DNA from: Gonatopus flavifemur
Taxonomy: Eukaryota > Arthropoda > Insecta > Hymenoptera > Dryinidae
Assembly: GCA_018340375.1 (NCBI GenBank)
Contig: JAFFJZ010000001.1
Span: 68,564,001-68,628,000, forward strand
DNA: 64,000 nt
Reading direction: 5' to 3'
Both the position numbers and the translations under genes were made by a program. The notes below the pieces were generated by a model. It made no database searches. It was given only the letters and a program-made list of their open reading frames with translations, and was not told the origin of the DNA. Below, one piece after another: positions 13,151-25,588 of the stretch (its first letter is position 1; each line of letters opens with the position of its first letter).

Positions 13151-15705
13151 CCCGACTAGAAATTTACCCCATGGACCAGATCAGGTAAACCTTGATCCAG
13201 ATCAGGTCCTGATAAGGCAACCTCATCAGGACCTAACAAGTCATGTCACGCTGCACTATTATGAGGACCCCATCAGGAAAGACTAATTAGGATTTTGTGA
13301 GGAATTCCTTACTAAAACCTCAAAAATAAATCTATGAGCCTGTGTGAAAATTGCAGTTCGGTTGACAGATGTGAGGTTAAATTTATGTGATCAACAAATG
13401 GATGAATTATTTTTGTGAAATGTGTGGTGGTTATTTCTTGAATAATGTGTATCAAAAAGTCTGTTAGTAAGTGCAAAATGATTAAGTAAATCAGTCATAG
13501 CTGTTGTAACGTGTCAAAAAATCGTAATTTGTTGATGCAGTAAAAATGAATTTTCTTCAAATACTTACATCAGCACTTCTAGGCAAAAACTCAGAGATCA
13601 TATTGATTTTGTAAGAAATATGAGTCATGAAGAACTCATTTGATCAAAAATATGTCAAAAGAATGTTCAAAATGAATAACAAAAAACTTGAATTATTCAC
13701 TTGCAGCTCGTCGGATGGTTTTATTTTTCAAATTGAAGAGCACTCTTGGAGTTGAAATTTTCAAATTTGAGAAAAAAGCCTTATCTTCTGAGTTGAATTT
13801 GTTGTTAGGGTGATAATAAACTTGTAGGAAGAGTTTGAAAGTTGAGTGGAATCTATATTGATCAGGAAAGTCCAAATCGTGTGGCAAAAGTTAGAAAATC
13901 TGTCAACTTAGCTGACAGCGCATGGGTATTCTATCAGCTTTTCTTTACTAAACCAAATGCTGGCAGGAGAAATTCATCAAAATATAGTGAATTCAAAGTG
14001 ATGTGAAGTAAGAGAGGACAGATACATGCATTGAATTTTATTAGTTATTATAAAAATGTTGATAAATATGGTAAGGCTATGTATGACTCAATGTATCGTC
14101 TCTCAATATTTTTGTTTGAATGATTTGCATTTTTGAGTGTGCATTTTCGTATCTTTTCACCAGTAACTAGTGTTAGGTTGTGAAAACATGTGTATTGAAC
14201 CTGTTTCATAAATATAATAACATTTATTTGTAGGAACATGACACAACATTATTGGAACAAAAATATGGGAAGACGACACTTTGGATCTTCTATAGTCTTT
14301 TCTTATTTTTTAGAACGTTTATCAGAACGAATAAAATCTAATGAATATTTCGGTCCTCTCTTACTTCACATCACTTTGAATCCACTATATTTTGATGAAT
14401 TTCTCCTGCCAGCATTTGGCTTAGTGAAGAAAAGCCCATGCGCCGTGAGCTAAGTTGACAGATTTTCTAACTTTTGCCACACGATTTGAACTTTCCTGAT
14501 CAATATAGATTCCACTCAACTTTCAAACTCTTCTTACAAGTTTATCATCACCCTAACAACAAATTCAACTCAGAAAATGAGGCTTTTTTCTGAAATTAAC
14601 AAATTTCAACTTCAAGAGTACTCTTTAATTTGAAAAGTAAAACCATCCGTCGAGCTGAAAGTGAATAATTCAAGTTTTTTGCATTTCATTTTGAACATTC
14701 GCTTGAAATATTTTTGATCGAATGAGGTCTTCATGACCTTCATTATTACAAAATGATTGGGATTTCTGAGTTTTTTCCGAGAAATACTGATGTCAATTAA
14801 TATTGATATAGATATTGTCGTTGTTGATATTATCGTATATTTGAATAGAATTAATTGTCACCACATCAGCAACTTATGATTTTTTACATATTACAGCAGT
14901 GATAACTGATTCAATAATTCATTTTGCACTCAATAACAGATTTTTTTATGCGTATTAATCAAGAAATAACGAAAGAAGAGTACTTGTTCGAAACTTATAT
15001 TTGATTATGACGAAACACATATTCATTCAGTTCATATATACTCTTTGAATAATACTCGGATGATGTGATGTGTAGGAAAGAAAAATGATGCTGAATAGTC
15101 AATAAATCAACCTTATGAGAATTGTGATAAGTTAAATGAAATACTTATTTCGCTGGTGATGGTTGAACGTTTGCTAAGTTTTTTTCGCTGTATGCATAAC
15201 GTGGAAAATCTTGTGAAATTTTCATAAGTTCCGCCTAATTTAAACCCAAATAGTTAGTTTTCAATTCACATTGAAAATAGATTGAACAAATTGTTCAACA
15301 GTTTTCAGAAGTAGGTAATGTGTTCGGAATGAAGGGATTGAATTTAAAAACAGGCACAGTTGAAAATCGTTCGAACATGTTCTTCTTATTGAAGGAAAAT
15401 TTGTTTAATCAAAGAGTGTACAATCTGAAATCAAGTCTGTACATTCTTGTATTCAGTTTATCAAACTATGTCCATGATCTTAGGATGACCGAACAAGGTC
15501 CTGATGCGGATACAGCGAGGAAAACCTACTTCGACCTTTTCAGGATAATTTGAGGAAATCCTGACTAGGACCGAATGAGGTCATCCATACGTGAGTCATC
15601 CACACCTAATGCCGATTAGGACCGTAACGGGTATTCCTTATTTCGGATGACCTTGTCAGGTCCTCATCATATGTTGGGTTAACCTGATGACAATTTCCAG
15701 TCGGG
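13151..15705. mobile_element. Element H, 2.55-kb fold-back element
   Basis: Starts CCCGACTAGAAATT and ends AATTTCCAGTCGGG, with AT duplicated on both sides (13149-13150 and 15706-15707). The terminal 150-200 bp carry the word CAGGTCCTGATGAGG in both orientations. Inside are very long, diverged inverted arms: about 13400-14020 pairs with about 14345-14960. Paired blocks include AAATTCATCAAAATATAGTG with its complement near 14390, and CAAGTTTATTATCACCC with its complement near 14540. The loop lies around 14020-14345. The right arm is longer because the left arm has deletions. There is no transposase motif. A transcript across H could fold into a long hairpin RNA. Confidence 0.88.
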
Positions 15706-15707
15706 AT

Positions 15708-18700
15708 GCCGAGTGTTCTAGAATTCAACTCTTGTACCACATTTTTCCGTGGAATCTTGCACAATTTTACACGGAGAGGAATCAACAGTTCAACTTACAA
15801 CCTACTTATCATCTTCGAATCCCTCTTTTGGATCAAAAGGAATAAATTTCAAAAATATTCACCAAATTGATTGTTTATGAGAATTATTATCATTCTCTCA
15901 AATATTCAAAAAAACATCTTTTTCTTTCATCCATTGCGAAAGACTCTTTTTTCACAATTAATGCGCGAAAGTGATGAGATGAAAGATTGATCTGTATTAT
16001 GAGTTCTCATCTTACAATTGAACCGCAAAAGTAGACCTTTATTCCTCAAGGGACATGAAATATTTGAAAATTCATTTGGAATGACATTGAATGAATTCAA
16101 ATTACAACTCTTGGAAACCTATCAATAAAACTGTAATTTGTCAGGGTGAATACCATACAATGAGTTTCAGAAGCATTTGAATCTTTCAATCTGAGAAAGT
16201 TGATAGACAATCATTTTTCTTTTTCAAATAAAATTTGAAGGATCTCTCCTACCAGGGAGAGTGATTAGTTTGTATCGACAATTTTTTAATTAAAAAGTCA
16301 ACTATCAGCGTCATTATCTTCCTAAAGTAACTTTGAAATTTAATTAATGATCTACCGATCAAAGTTATACGACAATGTAATCTCAGGATAATTGAAATTA
16401 CAATTCACCGATATATTTGATGCCATTATTCCATTATTCACACCCACTTTGAATGAGAAATATCCGATATGAAATCATCGCAAGAGGATTATCGTGGATT
16501 CACACTTTCATTTTTCGCACCTTTGTCTCTTTGAAATTGTCCTATCACGACAAAGAAATTACCTCCGAAATTGATCTCTCAATCACTATACATCGCTCGA
16601 CAGCTAGAAAAGAAAAATCTCACCGTAGGTTGCCTTTCTTTTTTCCATGACTTATAAGATCAATTTAGATAATTGCAACAAAAAAGAAAATACCTTCAAC
16701 CCTCTAAATTCCTTCACTTATTCAACGTTCATAAACTCGATTTCATTCGTGAAAAATGAACAGATTAGGAGCAGAATTCTAATTCGATGCATGAAAAAGT
16801 TTCAAATATGAATTAAAAATGAAACTTTAAAAGACTTTGAAAGATTTCGACTTATCTACACATACCAACAATGTATTCGTGTAGAAAAGTTGCGACAATT
16901 CTATCCACCTTTCCCATCCTCTCAACCCTATCCCAATTACTCGAAGAATTTTTGTTTTTACCGATCAATCCTTGATTCTTCAATTCCTACCACATTTTAA
17001 TCGAAAATTCTGATGGAATCGATCAATATTTCAGCCCATGCAATTGAAATTTTGTATTTGACTTCGTTTTAGGTTATTTTAGCTCAAAAGTTGCTTCAAT
17101 CCATTAATTTCATTTCAAGTAGTAGGTACTCTTTTCAGGGTGCAATTTCTGAACCTTTCCCTTCTTTTTCTGCTTCTTCCATTTGCGATGTCTTCGCATC
17201 CGTTTCGTCTGACTATCTTGAACATCTACGTCAATGCTCGTCTAACCGCAAGTTGTTCTATCACCGTATTCCATCCTTTCACCCTCAACATTTATAGTAT
17301 TCCTTGCTATAATCTATTCTATCGTATTTCCTTCCATGTCAAACTCCAACGCTCTACTATATCTTCATTCTCTCAATGAATAAAGTTAATTGTGTTCACC
17401 TACTTTTTTATTTTCGTGAATTTCTTCTCTTCCTCTCCTTCTCCAACTTCTATATACTGAGATAAAATATTATTATTTCACCCTCGTGTCCTCGTGTCTT
17501 GATTATTCCACTTTTCGACGTTTCGATCATTTCTATTCGCTTGGAATGTCCATTGCGAAATTTGAATATTCAATTCCTAGATCTCAATTTTGAATTCAAA
17601 TATCGTAAAAGAAACTTATTCATGTCACTTATCATCGAAAGTTCATCAGCCACTTTTTAATCTCCCTTCTTGTGTCTTCCTTTTCACGTCCCAGGACAAA
17701 AAACGTCAACGTGTTTGATATTAGTTTCTAAGAAGGAAATTGAGGAACCAATTTTCATTATCATTCACTCCTGGCATTTCGATGTTCGTACATCTTTTGT
17801 CTACGATAATAGGAAATAATTATCGTACGATGGATTCCAGTCAGATAATGTGATGAGCTCACGATGGGTACAGAATTAATCAAATTCATATTCATATCGA
17901 TTCATAAAACCCCCTAATAATCAGATAAAATTTTAAGTACTCATCGAGGAGTGAATAAGAATGCATTTTTCAAGAACTTTACTTCCATATCAGGATTGAA
18001 GAAACATAATAAATCGATTCAAGTCTGTGCCAAGATTATTTTTATCGCAAAATGATCTAGAATATAAACAATACTAAAGTATTCTCTATTCCAACACAAC
18101 AATCCCACATCAATGCGAGTCCTCTGATTCATTTCCCCAATTCGCAAGTTCATTAACGTTCCTTCTTACTCGATGATCAGGCAAGAATTTAGAAGATGTC
18201 GATAACCCACTTGATTGCTCGATTGCCCAAGAAAGGATGAAACTTCATTCTTTCTCTTTTTCTTTTGTGAATTCTAAGTCTACCTGTCAATTGCCAGTGA
18301 TATATAATCTTTTATAGATTCCGGTTGCGTTGAGGAAGAAGTATAGTTGAGTTAAACTACTTTGTGGCGATATTCAGCGCCAGTCATCGACCGTTTGTCT
18401 GGAGGGCAAAGTCCTTCGAAAGCCCGATTAAAATAAAAGTTCCTTGCGTTCTTCGATTAGCCGCAAACCAACTACACTTCCCGCTCATCAATCATTATAT
18501 CAACCCTTGAGAGCTTTTCATATATCATTCTCTTATCGTAACCCCATGATAGCCGTTCGCGAATAGAGAATCGTGCGGTTTCATGTATTGGTAAATATGC
18601 ATGAGCGATTTGCGATGAACTGTATATATACATGAGGATTAATTTAAAAAAGAAAAATGAGAAGATATGGAAATTCATTTCGTGGTAGAACAAGAACAAA

Positions 18701-20679
18701 TCACTTCGACGTTGTTGCTCTATAAAGACGCAAAGTGTTGGTCGTGAACTAAAGGCGAGAAAAGAAGAAGATGTAAAAGATGATACTTGATGTTCTGCAA
18801 TTCATGAGAATTTCCTTTGCCTTATATAAATAATCATCAGTAATCCAGTTTTCTTTTGTTCTACTCTTTGGAAAGAGTAATCAGAAAACGAAGTTATAGA
18901 AATTACTTCAATCCGTATAATGACTCATATCAGTGCAATGGAATATTACTTTCTAGAGATAAGAAGAGTACGTTTTTGAATAATTCATCATAAGTATTAC
19001 AACAATCGAATATCACAATTATTGTCCATTCGCAACATCACAGCATATTGTTGTATCGATAATGATACAAATGAGGAGAAAAGTTGCCACGTCTAGCTAA
19101 CACCTGTACACGTTGTTATTATATTTCAGTATTTCATTTATCGCGGTGAGGATCAAACATGTTATATAATTTGAGGGTACACACGTATATACGTGGGCAG
19201 GATAAGAAGCGTCAGAGAAACGAGGTTATACACGAAAGTATCTCACGCTGTTTTATTACGACATGCGAGTTACACAAAAACCTTTCTGAACTGCAGTTTG
19301 AAAGTTCTTTCAGAACATCGATCGATTTGAAAAATAATTATCATGTACGAGTTAAGATATGTACACTCTGAAGAATAACGGTTGGATGGATATTGAACGC
19401 ACCTTCTGGTGCACATTCTTTGAATTCTTCGAAACTTCTTGTAAAAATCTCTAGAAATCGTTATGCTAGGGGAAATTGCTGCTATCAATGGCAGATTGCC
19501 TACTTAGCTCCACATGTTTCGAATAATTATTGCGCGGGCGTGATTACGGTAGACGCTTTTCGTGTTATCGGGATATGTTTGAGACACCACCCGCAGATAA
19601 CATTCACTTACTTTCAGATTAGTGGAAGCCGTTTGTAACGTAGAATGACCTGCTTAAACGTATGTTCCAAATACGTTTTGCAATGCATATCATTCATTAT
19701 GTTATGTGTACCAGATCGGATGCATTAATATAATTCATTCAAAATTTCTTTTGTTTTAATTACATTATAGCTGGAACATGCATAGTTCCAAACTCGATTT
19801 GGAAAACCACGATTATGCACGAGAATCTCTATACAATATCAAATCTATCGACTCATGAATAATAATTCATATTTCAGTTGAACTTCGAGTACATTGTGTC
19901 GTATCAAAATTGTATACGAGTGAGCCATGTGATGAACAAAACACAAGATAGTTTGGAAAATCAAAAAAGTTTATGAGATTGCAGAATCCCTGTTTCGTAT
20001 ACGCATCGCTTCAAATGGGTTGCCTTATCCATTCGATCAAGGAAATTATTACACCTGCTGTATGGATAGCAGGCGAAACGTAAGAAAGCACACATATAAC
20101 TTTGGCATAACCATTCTCGTCACAGATTTGAACGTAACGTATGTAAATTTCATATCTGGGGATTTTCAGCGAAATTTGAAGCACATGTCTCCGAGCCAGA
20201 GTTTTCCAACTATCGCATAATATTCGTATACGAGAAGAACGTGGAACCACCTTGTCCTGATGTATTTGATTCTGTAGATGAGGAAGAATGGTCTGCTTCG
20301 AGAGAATAAAGGGAAATTCACGTATGTATTCGCATCCCTCGTTCGTTCAATTCGACTTTCCGAATGTTTCCTTTTTTCACGTTGAGAGTAAACGATTTCG
20401 TAAAGTGTGTTTTATATTGACAGATTTAAGAATACGCAAAGATTTTACGGTGAATGGAAAAGATCCTTCCTCTCTTCTCGTGATATGCTTGGAGAAATGT
20501 TTCTTGGGATTGAAGTTTTATATTCATTCGATGATTTTTCAAACCCTTTGTTAGGCTTTTGAATGCAAGGTTTCAATATTCATTTCTGACCAGAGAATTC
20601 TCATTTGAAAAAAGAATGCATGAGATAGAACGAATGGGTTCGTTTAAAGTTCGAAGTGAACATTTACCGTACCCTAATG
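15708..20679. other. Interval with no recognised gene
   Basis: About 5 kb of AT-rich unique sequence. Open frames stay below 90 codons and none looks like a known protein. A CACGGAG motif after TA at 15770 resembles the terminus of element N, but I found no partner end. A somewhat less AT-rich stretch at 18340-18480 is unassigned. Confidence 0.5.
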
Positions 20680-21102
20680 CACGAAAAGAAAAGAATACTC
20701 GACGTAGCTACTCACGTTGTCGATTTTCGACCATCCACGGAAAGTGGTTCCAGCATCTACTTAGTAGTTGAGACAAATACCACGTAGATCAACATTTTAT
20801 TTGTAAACCAGAACTATTCGGAAAAGGCAAATGATGACTCGTAACATAATTCAAAATCATTGCCAGCTGTAACGATAAAAACTGAGATTGATTCGAATTT
20901 TTACAATCACAGCTGGCAATGATTCTAACTCATGTTACAAGTTATTGTCTGACTTTTCCGAATAGTTTTGGTTTACGAATACAGTGGTGATCTTTTTAAT
21001 TGAATTTCTCTCCGTGTAAGTAGTTGCCGTAACTACTTTTCGGAGACGGTTGAAAATCGACTAAGTGAGTAACTGCTGCAAGTATTCCTTTTTTTCTGTG
21101 TG
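20680..21102. mobile_element. Fold-back element P
   Basis: An imperfect inverted repeat with arms of about 190 bp. The left end CACGAAAAGAAAAGAATACT pairs with the complement of the right end (CACACAGAAAAAAAGGAATA). Further paired blocks include TGTCGATTTTCGACC near 20725 with its complement near 21055, AACCAGAACTATTCGGAAAA near 20806 with its complement near 20955, and ATCATTGCCAGCTGT near 20857 with its complement near 20915. The loop is short. TG adjoins each end but a duplication is not certain. No coding is visible. P ends just upstream of the dead mariner, whose left TIR is unrecognisable. Confidence 0.75.
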
Positions 21103-21932
21103 TGAAAAAATCCAACTCTATTGGTAGATCAATATATTCAACAGAATTAAATGAGATGTAGATGGCACGAATTTTACTGCATTCACCTGTTTTTCAGTCA
21201 TTATTCACCTTCAAAAGACAGCTGTGAAAATTTCGTGATATTCTATTCATTAGTTTATGAGTTATTGTGCTAAGAGTGATACATTACTTTTGTTATTTTT
21301 AAAACAATGGATCAAAAACAATTCCGTGTTTTAATTTTACACTGCTTCTTGATGGGCAAAAATACCGTTCAAGCCAAGCAATGGCTTGGAAAGTGTTATG
21401 GGGACTCCGCTCCATCAGACACAACAATAAAACGTTGGTTTGCTGACTTCAAACGTGGTCGTAGAGACACCGATGATGCAGAACGCAGGGGACGTCCAAA
21501 TGAGACGGTAACACCAGAAAACATTTAAAAAAATCCACAAAATCGTTTTGAATGATCGAAAAGTGAAGTTGCGTGAGTTAGCTGACATCGTAAAAATATC
21601 AAAAGAACGTGTTGGATTTATATTGCATGAGCATTGAACTATGAGGAAGCTTTGCTCAAAGTGGGTGCCGCGTTTGCTCCCTGTTGATCAAAAACAAAAA
21701 CGCGTTGATACTTCTGAGCAGTGTTTGGCCATGTTTGAACGTAACAAGCCGGAATTTTTGCGTTGATATGTTACAATGGATGAAACATGGATCCATTACT
21801 TCACTCCGGAATCAAAACAATCGTCATCCGAGTGGACAGCCCCTGGTGAACCTCGTCCAAAGCGCCCGAAAGCAAAACAATCGGCTGGAAAGGTTATGGC
21901 CTCGGTATTTTGGGATGTGCGTGGTGTAATAT

Positions 21933-23570
21933 CCCTTGCGAAAAGAGAGCTTGAAACGGATAGATTTGGATAGGTCTTCAATCCGCATTTGAAATTATGT
22001 TATACAAATTGATCCGATTTTATCCAATGGTGAAATAGATTGTCCATGCGTATCCAATTCCATCCATTTGAAGATCACTCCTATCAGTTTCAATCCGAAG
22101 TTGGGAAATTTTCAGAGACCTGCAATCCGTTTCCATCCACTTTTGATCCAGCAGCACGGTGAATCCATTTGTGTCCAAGAAAAGGATAGGAAGACAATCC
22201 AGAATGGTCAGTACTACAATACTAGTTCGGTTGTGTCCAGGAGGAGGATGGAATTTCTATCCGAACGAATCTCATTGCGTCTTAAGAATATAAATTCGTT
22301 TGTGCATCCATTTTCATCCGTGAGAACGGGGGAAATTTCCATCCGAATGGATCCGAACTAGAAGCATAGTCCAGTTCTATCCATGAAACGTATAAACCTT
22401 CAATCTGAATCGATGACGATTTTTTCCAAACAACAGGATACTACGCACAATCTAAATCCATCCGTTCCTCCATATACAGCCTGGATGCGGATTCATCCAT
22501 ATGATGATCTGTATCGGTTCCTATCCGACAAGAGGATGACATTTTGACCTGACTGCATCTAAAATCGTCCCGTGATTCTGCTGTGGCTCTCAATCCATTT
22601 CCATCCGCGAGCACGGGGAACGATTTAATTCAACTGAATCCCAACTTAAAGCATAGTCCGGTTTTATCCGTGAGACATATAAACTTCCAATCGGAATCGA
22701 TGATGGTTTTTTCATAACATCCGACCAGTGCGGGCAATCCAAATTCATCCGTTCTTTCGGATACAGCCTGAGTGCGATTCCATCCGCACAGCCATGGATG
22801 AAATGCATTCAATACAATTGGATAAAAATACAATGAGTGGAAATATCTTTTTCGTATGAAACTGGATCCAACATGCAGGATAGATATGAATAGGAATGGA
22901 TAAAAGTGGAAAAAACCGTAGCGGATGCATCTGGATAGCAACAGATACAATCCGTTCAATACAATTGGATGAAAATGCAATGTGGCGGAAACATCTTTTT
23001 CGGATGAAACTCGATCCATCATAGAGGATAAATATGGATAAGAATGGATAAAAGTGGAGGAAACCGTCGTTGATGCGTGATGGATAGAAGTGGATACAAT
23101 CTATTCCATAAAATCGGATGAAAATGGATCATAGACGGAACACCATTTACGGATGAAATTGTATCTGTTAAATAAACCAGACTGGATTGGGATGGATAAA
23201 AGTGAAGAACGCCGCCGCGGATGCGTGATGGATGAAAATGGATGCGAATAATTCAAAATAAATTGGATACAAACGCATTGAGGTGAGCATACGCATTTCG
23301 GAAGGAAACGTTAAGTCAGAATTGTAAAGAACCGGATTGAATTGGATGGGATTTGAATTCAGGCCCTAAATGCCATACGGATACATTCGGATCAACGTGG
23401 ATACACTCTTTTCGGGGCCTGATAAGCCTCATCCATTTTTTGGATTTGAACCGATAGAATTCTCATGCGTTGTGTGGATTGGATTGGATTGGGAAAAAAC
23501 CATTCGAAATCCGGATTGAAACGGATGCGAGTAAATTCCAATCCATTTCCATCCAATTTTTCCAGCAGGG
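21933..23570. mobile_element. Element G (GGATGGAAATGGAT words)
   Basis: 1,638 bp beginning CCCTTGCGAAAAG and ending TTTTTCCAGCAGGG, with AT on both sides (21931-21932 and 23571-23572). Removing the element and one AT restores the mariner codons GTA ATA TTC ATC. Most of its length is variations of GGATGGAAATGGATGCGGAT and its complement: the word is mostly in the complementary orientation (ATCCATTTCCATCC) in the left half and direct in the right half. Open frames inside are consequences of this repetition. Confidence 0.92.
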
Positions 23571-24309
23571 ATTCATCGACTATCTTGACAAGGGAAATAC
23601 CATTAACGGTGAATATTATATCGCATTAGTGGAGCGTTTGAAGGCCGAAATTGCAAAGAAACGACCGAATATGACAAAGAAAAAAATTTTATTCCATCAA
23701 GACAACGCACCATGTCACAAGTCAATCAAAACAATGGCAAAACTACATGAATTGAACTTCGAATTGCTTCCTCATCCACCGTATTCGCCAGATTTGGCTC
23801 CCAGCAACTACCCGTGTGGAAATCAATCCTGGGCATCCTAAAGTATGTCCAGGCCCCGTAAGGGTATAACTTGGGCATTTAATATAAAAGTGTCCCACCC
23901 ACGGCCTATGTGGGCCCCAGTTGGGTTTGCTAGTGTACTCCCCGGAAATTTTAATCTAGGGATGCCCACCCATAGCCCATATAGGCCCTGGGCAAGCCAC
24001 AATTGTCTCGCCCAGGTATTGTAATTTGCGCATGCCCAGTCACACCCCGTAGAGGCCCTGGGTTGGCTATCATTGTTTCCCCTATTAAAAAATATCTGAC
24101 AGAACTGGATAACATTTTGACCTAAATCTGACAGATTTGTCTGAGATTGTTTGGTTTGTACATCAGTTTGAACACTCATGGAACTACGAGACAGGGCCAA
24201 ACGGAACCTGTCAGATCCGGGCCAAAATCCTGTTCGGTTCAAATTTTATTTCATTATTTTGTGTATCGAAAGTTTTTTTCTTCGTTCAGTTTTATTTAAA
24301 CATTGGGAA

Positions 24310-24324
24310 GGGGGGGGGGGGGGG
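24310..24324. repeat. G15 homopolymer
   Basis: Fifteen consecutive G residues inside element D. Length is unreliable in short-read assemblies. Confidence 0.9.
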
Positions 24325-24372
24325 TAATAAACAAAAAACACTTTTTTTGGTGTTCATAACCTATATACATTA

Positions 24373-24813
24373 GGGTGGTCGTTAAAAATTAAATTTCTCG
24401 AGGCGCCCCCTGAAAAGCTTCCTTTTGATGAAAAAACACTGGGAAAATTTTTTATAATTTTTTTAAGTCAAGACAACACGTGCCTCAGGACGATAAAAAA
24501 GATGAAAGATAAGCTTGAATCACGAAGAATTTTAAACTTTTTCTAAAACTATAATTTGAAATTCATCACTGAGAATGATAATACTGGAGGTATTTCATTG
24601 TTAGAACTTTGCTAATCTTAAAATAATTTGTACAATACCCTTAACAAGAAGTTTCATGAAAAAACATGATTATACCCAAAAATTAACTTGAATCGTCTTG
24701 AGGCACGTGTTGTCTTGACTTGAAAAAATTATAAAGAATTTTCCCAGTGTTTTTTCATCAAAAGGAAGCTTTTTAGGGGGCGCCTCAAGAAATTTAATTT
24801 TCAACGACCACCC
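24373..24813. mobile_element. Element E, long-TIR MITE
   Basis: 441 bp starting GGGTGGTCGTTAAAA and ending with the complement TTTTCAACGACCACCC, flanked by TA at 24371-24372 and 24814-24815. The inverted arms are about 130 bp each and strongly conserved (for example AAGCTTCCTTTTGATG and its complement near 24765). The loop is about 180 bp. The structure fits a Tc1/mariner-type non-autonomous element. It lies inside D. Confidence 0.9.
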
Positions 24814-25088
24814 TAATATACATGCAACAATGGAACACTTCATATCACTGCTGGTAGAATTGTCTATGGAGTATTTCAAAATAGTCAACAGGATTTCTAC
24901 CAACTACTTCGGATTGTAATTTTCCATCCTCTTAAGTAAAAATCAAAGCTGACGTACATTCGGGACGTGCTGGATATTATTAGGTCAAAACTGCATTGTC
25001 TTTTATTTCCATTAGGGAAATCTCTGACACTGAATGAATTAAAACGTATCTTGATTTCTATGTTTTTGAAAGTTATTCTCTCAGGTAA

Positions 25089-25588
25089 CCCTGGTGAAAA
25101 TGAGAGTGAGAAGGAAGAGTAAACGAAGCGTATCCTAAAGGGTAACAGAAACGTTAATGGAAAGTATACGAAGCTTGAATGGAAAGGGTACAAAGAGTAT
25201 GTGAAGCGGGGATTGAAACAAAGAAAGCGGGAAAAATTCAAGAAATCTTGACAAAAAATTTAACTCCATGGTGAGAATCGAACCGGTGACTTTCACTATG
25301 ATAGGGTCTTATCCACTGAGCCATGAATCGTTGTTGATGTCGTTCATGAAAGATGTTATTTCAAGTCAGAATAGATATGATTCGCACACGCTACATATAA
25401 CCTACTATTACGTTACATGAAGCGTATGCGAAACGGGATCGGAAGCTTATGAAACGTACACAGAACGTATGATTTGATGACTTTTCAGCAAGCGGGCATC
25501 ATACGCTCCAGAAAGAGGGAGTTGAAACGTTTTTCGCTTCGTATACGTTTCCTTCTCGCTTTGTGTATACGCTTCATTTTCACCAGGG
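25089..25588. mobile_element. Element F (CGTATACGAAGC words)
   Basis: 500 bp beginning CCCTGGTGAAAATGA and ending TCATTTTCACCAGGG, an exact 15-bp inverted repeat, with AA on both sides (25087-25088 and 25589-25590). The arms repeat GTATACGAAGC, GAAGCGTATGCGAA and complements. The loop contains a tRNA-like sequence (25266-25330, minus strand). Confidence 0.9.
25266..25330 (-). pseudogene. tRNA-like relic in the loop of element F
   Basis: Read on the minus strand it has an A-box-like TGGCTCAGTGGATAAGA (complement of 25307-25323) followed by a B-box-like GGTTCGATTCTC (complement of 25273-25284), 28 nt apart, about the tRNA arrangement but slightly short. The T-arm stem does not pair well and no clean acceptor stem closes, so this is not a functional tRNA. 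It could be a degraded tRNA gene, a tRNA-derived SINE head, or chance resemblance strengthened by both boxes being present. Confidence 0.45.

Noticed and set aside
15770..15790. N-type terminus TACACGGAGAGGAA
   Set aside because: No matching right end in the next kilobases, so no element could be delimited.
22068..23022. Several open frames of 60-130 codons inside element G
   Set aside because: They arise from the repeated GGATGGAAATGGAT word, which lacks stops in some frames. They are not genes.
25266..25330. Functional tRNA gene
   Set aside because: A and B boxes are present but slightly too close, and the T-arm and acceptor stems do not pair. Kept only as a relic.
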